9,368 nt of DNA from Desulfobacula sp. Lineage in GTDB: Bacteria; Desulfobacterota; Desulfobacteria; Desulfobacterales; Desulfobacteraceae. Positions 6,581-9,368 of the stretch are shown here, piece after piece (the stretch's first letter is position 1; every line of letters begins with the position of its first letter). The notes under the pieces are model-generated. The model was given only the letters and a program-made list of their open reading frames with translations. It was not told where the DNA came from and ran no database searches. A program made the translations under genes and the position numbers. The DNA is taken from assembly GCA_011390085.1 (NCBI GenBank), contig JAABTB010000045.1, positions 1 to 9,368 of the forward strand, in the 5' to 3' direction.

Positions 6581-7732
6581 ATGGAAACGAAATTTGAGGA
6601 CAAACAAACCGCAGGAAACAGATTTTTCCGGCTCATCCGGAAGAGTCTTCCCTTTCTGGCCGTGGTGCTGATCATTTTCTTGATCATCCTTCCCCTGGGC
6701 AAAAAAATTGCTGAAAAAAAAGAAGACCTGGCGGAAAATCAATCCCGGGAAATCGCCGAGAAAGCATTGACCAATGTCATCACCATGCATGTTGAACCTT
6801 CCCTGATCAGGGAAAAAATCACCCTGCCCGGCGTTGTCAAGCCCTGGATTTCTCTTCAACTGGTCTCTGAAATCAAGGGTAAAATCGTTGATAAACGGAT
6901 CATGGAAGGCCAGCGCGTGAACAAGGGGGACATCCTTGCCGTCATTGACGCCGGTGATTATCAGAATGCCTATAATGCCGCCCTGGCCTCTTACGAGACG
7001 GCCCTGGCAACAGAAAACCGCATAAAGGCTCTGATGAAAAATAATTTTGCCACCCAGTCCCAGTTTGATGATGCCGAGGCACGGGTTAAAACCACCCGGG
7101 CGGAACTGGACAGCACCAAGCTCAATCTGGCCCGGTCCACCATATTATCCCCCATGGAAGGCGTTGTGGACCGCATCTATATTGAAAACGGGACCTTTCT
7201 GAGCCCCGGTGACCCCGTGGCCCAGATCCTCCAGATCGATCGGCTGAAAATCGAAGTGGGCATTCCCGAATCCGACGTGGATGCCGTCCGCCGGCTTAAA
7301 GTCTTTGATATGACCATTGACGCCCTGGACGGGAAAACCTGTACCGGCGAATACCATTATCTTTACAAAACCAGTGATTCCATGGCCCGGCTCTATAACC
7401 TGGAGATCAAGGTGGACAACCCTGACGGCCGGATCCTCCCGGATATGTTTGTCCGGGTGGAGGTTGTTAAACAGCAGGACCCCAGGGGTCTTGCCGTGCC
7501 CATTTATTCCCTGGTCACCGTGGATAAAAAAACCGGGGTCTATATTGAAAAAGAGGGGATCGTTCATTTCAGACCTGTGAAGACCGGCTTTCTGGACGGG
7601 TGGAAAACCCAGGTGACCGAAGGGCTTGAACCGGGTGAAAATGTGGTGGTGGTAGGCCATCGTATCATTGAAGACGGTGAGAAGGTCCGTGTCGCCAAAA
7701 CCATCCGGGATATGGAGGAAATCTCCCAATGA
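6581..7732 (+). CDS. RND efflux pump periplasmic adaptor (membrane fusion protein, HlyD/AcrA type)
   Basis: A protein of 383 residues that should bridge an inner-membrane RND pump and an outer-membrane channel. One hydrophobic segment at about 23-40 follows a basic N-terminus (RLIRK) and has no lipobox cysteine, so the protein is anchored by a helix rather than as a lipoprotein. Next come the first half of the lipoyl domain (VSEIKGKIVDKRIMEGQRVNKGD), an alpha-helical hairpin rich in Ala, Glu and Lys (about 125-180), the second half (LSPMEGVVDRIYIENGTFLSPGD), a beta barrel, and a membrane-proximal domain ending in LEPGENVVVVGHRIIEDGEKV. This order is the standard RND-adaptor layout, and the length is typical. 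The stop overlaps the permease start in ATGA, so the two are translationally coupled. Start could be 6566 instead. No outer-membrane factor gene is visible; it may lie beyond the window or be shared. Substrate unknown. Confidence 0.92.
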   Translation: METKFEDKQTAGNRFFRLIRKSLPFLAVVLIIFLIILPLGKKIAEKKEDLAENQSREIAEKALTNVITMHVEPSLIREKITLPGVVKPWISLQLVSEIKGKIVDKRIMEGQRVNKGDILAVIDAGDYQNAYNAALASYETALATENRIKALMKNNFATQSQFDDAEARVKTTRAELDSTKLNLARSTILSPMEGVVDRIYIENGTFLSPGDPVAQILQIDRLKIEVGIPESDVDAVRRLKVFDMTIDALDGKTCTGEYHYLYKTSDSMARLYNLEIKVDNPDGRILPDMFVRVEVVKQQDPRGLAVPIYSLVTVDKKTGVYIEKEGIVHFRPVKTGFLDGWKTQVTEGLEPGENVVVVGHRIIEDGEKVRVAKTIRDMEEISQ

Positions 7733-9368
7733 TCCTCTCTGATACGTCCATTAAAAACAGGGTCAGCGTTTTTGTGCTGGCCTTGATTATCATTGTCGTG
7801 GGTATTTATTCCTACCTGGCCCTGCCCCGGGAGAGCGAACCGGACATCACCATTCCCTATGTGTTTGTGCGGACCGAATACCGGGGGGTTTCCGCCTCGG
7901 ATATTGAAACCGGCATCACCATCAAAATCGAAAAAAAACTCAAGGGCCTGGACAAGGTTAAAAATATCAACTCGGTCAGTTCCCAGGGCTTGTCCCAGAT
8001 CAATATCGAATTTCTGGCCGGTACGGATATTGATGACGTCCTGACCAAGGTCAAGGACAAGGTGGATGAGGCCAAAAACGATCTGCCCACGGATCTTGAA
8101 AACGACCCCTCCGTATTTGAAGTGAATTTTTCCGAAATGCCCATTGTGATCTATTCTTTGGCCGGACCCTGCGGCCCGGGTATGCTCAAGGAAATTGCCG
8201 ATGATATTAAAGATGACATCGAAGCCCTGCCCGGGATCCTTGAAGTGGAAGTTACCGGGGGCCAGGAAAGGGAGATCCGGGTCGAGGTGGACCCGGACAA
8301 GCTGACCTATTACCGGATTCCCATCACCTCCCTGCAGCAGACCGTTGTCAGCGAAAACCAGAATACGTCCGGCGGGGCCATTACCCTGGGGGACGGACGA
8401 TACCAGCTCAAGGTGCCGGGGGAATTCCAAACCCCTGAAGAAATCCTCTCCCTGGTGGTGTCCACCCACAACGGCAGACCTATTTACCTCAAAGATGTGG
8501 CCACAGTGGTGGACGGCATTAAAGAGGTGACCTCTATTTCCCGCCTGAACGGTGTGGACTCCGTCAATATTTCCGTAAAGAAACGGGCGGGAGAGAATGT
8601 TATTTTTATTGCCGACAAGGTGGATGACATCATCCGGGAGGCAAAGCAAACCTTTCCGAAAAATACCACCATCACCAAGCTCATGGACAAATCCAAGGAC
8701 ATCAAGCTCATGGTGGCGGACCTTGAGAATAATATCATTTCCGGACTGATCCTGGTGGTGGCCGTCCTGTTCATCTCCCTTGGGTTCAGGAACGCCCTCC
8801 TGGTCGGGATTGCCATCCCTTTTTCCATGTTCCTGTCCTTTGCCGTACTCCATGCCCTGGGCTATACCCTGAACATGATTGTGCTCTTCTCCCTTACCCT
8901 GGCCCTGGGTATGCTGGTGGACAATGCCATTGTCATTGTTGAAAATATTTACCGGTATATGCAGCAGGGCGTTCCGAAAATAGAGGCTGCCATGAAAGCC
9001 ACCAGTGAGGTGGCCTGGCCGGTCATCGGCTCCTCCCTCACCACCCTGGCTGCCTTCTTCCCCATGATTTTCTGGCCCGGCATCATGGGAGAATTCATGA
9101 AATACCTGCCCATCACCCTGATCATTACCCTGAGCTCTTCCCTTTTTGTGGCTTTGGTCGTCAATCCGGCCATGTGCGCCTTTTTCATGAAAAAAAGCAG
9201 CCGGAATGCCGGCAAAGCCATGACCGTTGAAGAAATAGAAGCCGAGGGCGAAAAGCCCATTGAAATCAAAGGCCTGGTATTGACCTCCTACGCGAAGCTG
9301 CTCAATAAGGCCATGGATCACAAGTTCTCCGTGTTAGTAGGCTCCTTTGCCATGCTGGTCATCTTTTT
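7729..9368 (+). CDS. RND-family efflux permease, N-terminal half (truncated by window end)
   Basis: The first 546 residues of an inner-membrane, proton-driven pump that normally has 1000-1100 residues. Helix 1 lies at about 12-31 (VSVFVLALIIIVVGIYSYLALP) and is followed by the family signature PRESEPDITIPYVFV. The large periplasmic porter domain runs to about residue 335. Helices 2 to 6 lie at about 338-485, and helix 7 begins at the window edge. Helix 4 carries GMLVDNAIVIVEN with D398, the proton-relay aspartate; the next residue is N399 where AcrB has a second Asp. The D-N pair is seen in many RND pumps of this type. The cytoplasmic linker after helix 6 (about 488-530) is charged and contains VEEIEAEGEKP. 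The start at 7729 overlaps the adaptor stop by four bases, giving a tight two-gene unit. Multidrug, solvent or lipid-like substrates are all possible. The family is certain. Confidence 0.95.
   Translation, partial: MILSDTSIKNRVSVFVLALIIIVVGIYSYLALPRESEPDITIPYVFVRTEYRGVSASDIETGITIKIEKKLKGLDKVKNINSVSSQGLSQINIEFLAGTDIDDVLTKVKDKVDEAKNDLPTDLENDPSVFEVNFSEMPIVIYSLAGPCGPGMLKEIADDIKDDIEALPGILEVEVTGGQEREIRVEVDPDKLTYYRIPITSLQQTVVSENQNTSGGAITLGDGRYQLKVPGEFQTPEEILSLVVSTHNGRPIYLKDVATVVDGIKEVTSISRLNGVDSVNISVKKRAGENVIFIADKVDDIIREAKQTFPKNTTITKLMDKSKDIKLMVADLENNIISGLILVVAVLFISLGFRNALLVGIAIPFSMFLSFAVLHALGYTLNMIVLFSLTLALGMLVDNAIVIVENIYRYMQQGVPKIEAAMKATSEVAWPVIGSSLTTLAAFFPMIFWPGIMGEFMKYLPITLIITLSSSLFVALVVNPAMCAFFMKKSSRNAGKAMTVEEIEAEGEKPIEIKGLVLTSYAKLLNKAMDHKFSVLVGSFAMLVIF

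Noticed and set aside
7564..9321. Long open frame on the - strand (585 codons) opposite the RND permease
   Set aside because: Its translation is rich in His, Gly and Asp with no domain or helix pattern, and it lies entirely opposite clear adaptor and permease coding sequence. It is a shadow of the codon bias of the + strand genes.
1..9368. CRISPR arrays, tRNA or rRNA genes, insertion sequences, prophage or toxin-antitoxin genes
   Set aside because: No spaced direct repeats, cloverleaf-like segments, transposase motifs or terminal inverted repeats were seen; nearly the whole window is filled by ordinary metabolic and transport genes.

Overview
This window looks like chromosomal DNA from a Gram-negative bacterium. 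It encodes an RND-type efflux adaptor and inner-membrane pump, a mechanosensitive channel and a soluble DUF362/ferredoxin protein. Base composition looks moderate, near half G+C by eye, and intergenic gaps are short. The mix of sucrose-type osmolyte genes with a DUF362 protein carrying two [4Fe-4S] motifs would fit an anaerobic marine delta-proteobacterium (Desulfobacterota, for example the Desulfobacter group). That placement is inference from gene content only; no marker gene is present.

Region 1 (1-4032, + strand) has three genes reading the same way. They are the 3' end of an MscS-family mechanosensitive channel, a two-domain sucrose-phosphate synthase whose C-terminal HAD domain has a complete catalytic set, and a GH13 subfamily 18 sucrose phosphorylase-type enzyme. 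The last two overlap by 11 bases. Together they read as an osmolyte unit. UDP-glucose and fructose-6-phosphate would be turned into sucrose, which could later be split with phosphate to glucose-1-phosphate and fructose, while the channel relieves turgor on dilution. The exact acceptor of the phosphorylase is open.

Region 2 (4033-5255) holds a DUF362 protein with two C-terminal [4Fe-4S] motifs on the - strand, convergent with the phosphorylase. It is separated from the following MFS gene by a very A+T-rich divergent promoter region.

Region 3 (5256-9368, + strand) holds a 12-helix MFS transporter, then an RND-pump membrane fusion protein and the first half of the RND permease. The adaptor and permease overlap by four bases (ATGA) and are surely co-translated. 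The permease runs off the right edge of the window. Substrates of both transport systems cannot be read from the sequence.

No tRNA, rRNA, CRISPR array, insertion sequence or prophage gene was seen. The most interesting part is the channel / sucrose synthesis / phosphorolysis arrangement. The phosphorylase has an acceptor-loop signature that mixes features of plain sucrose phosphorylases with extra basic residues.
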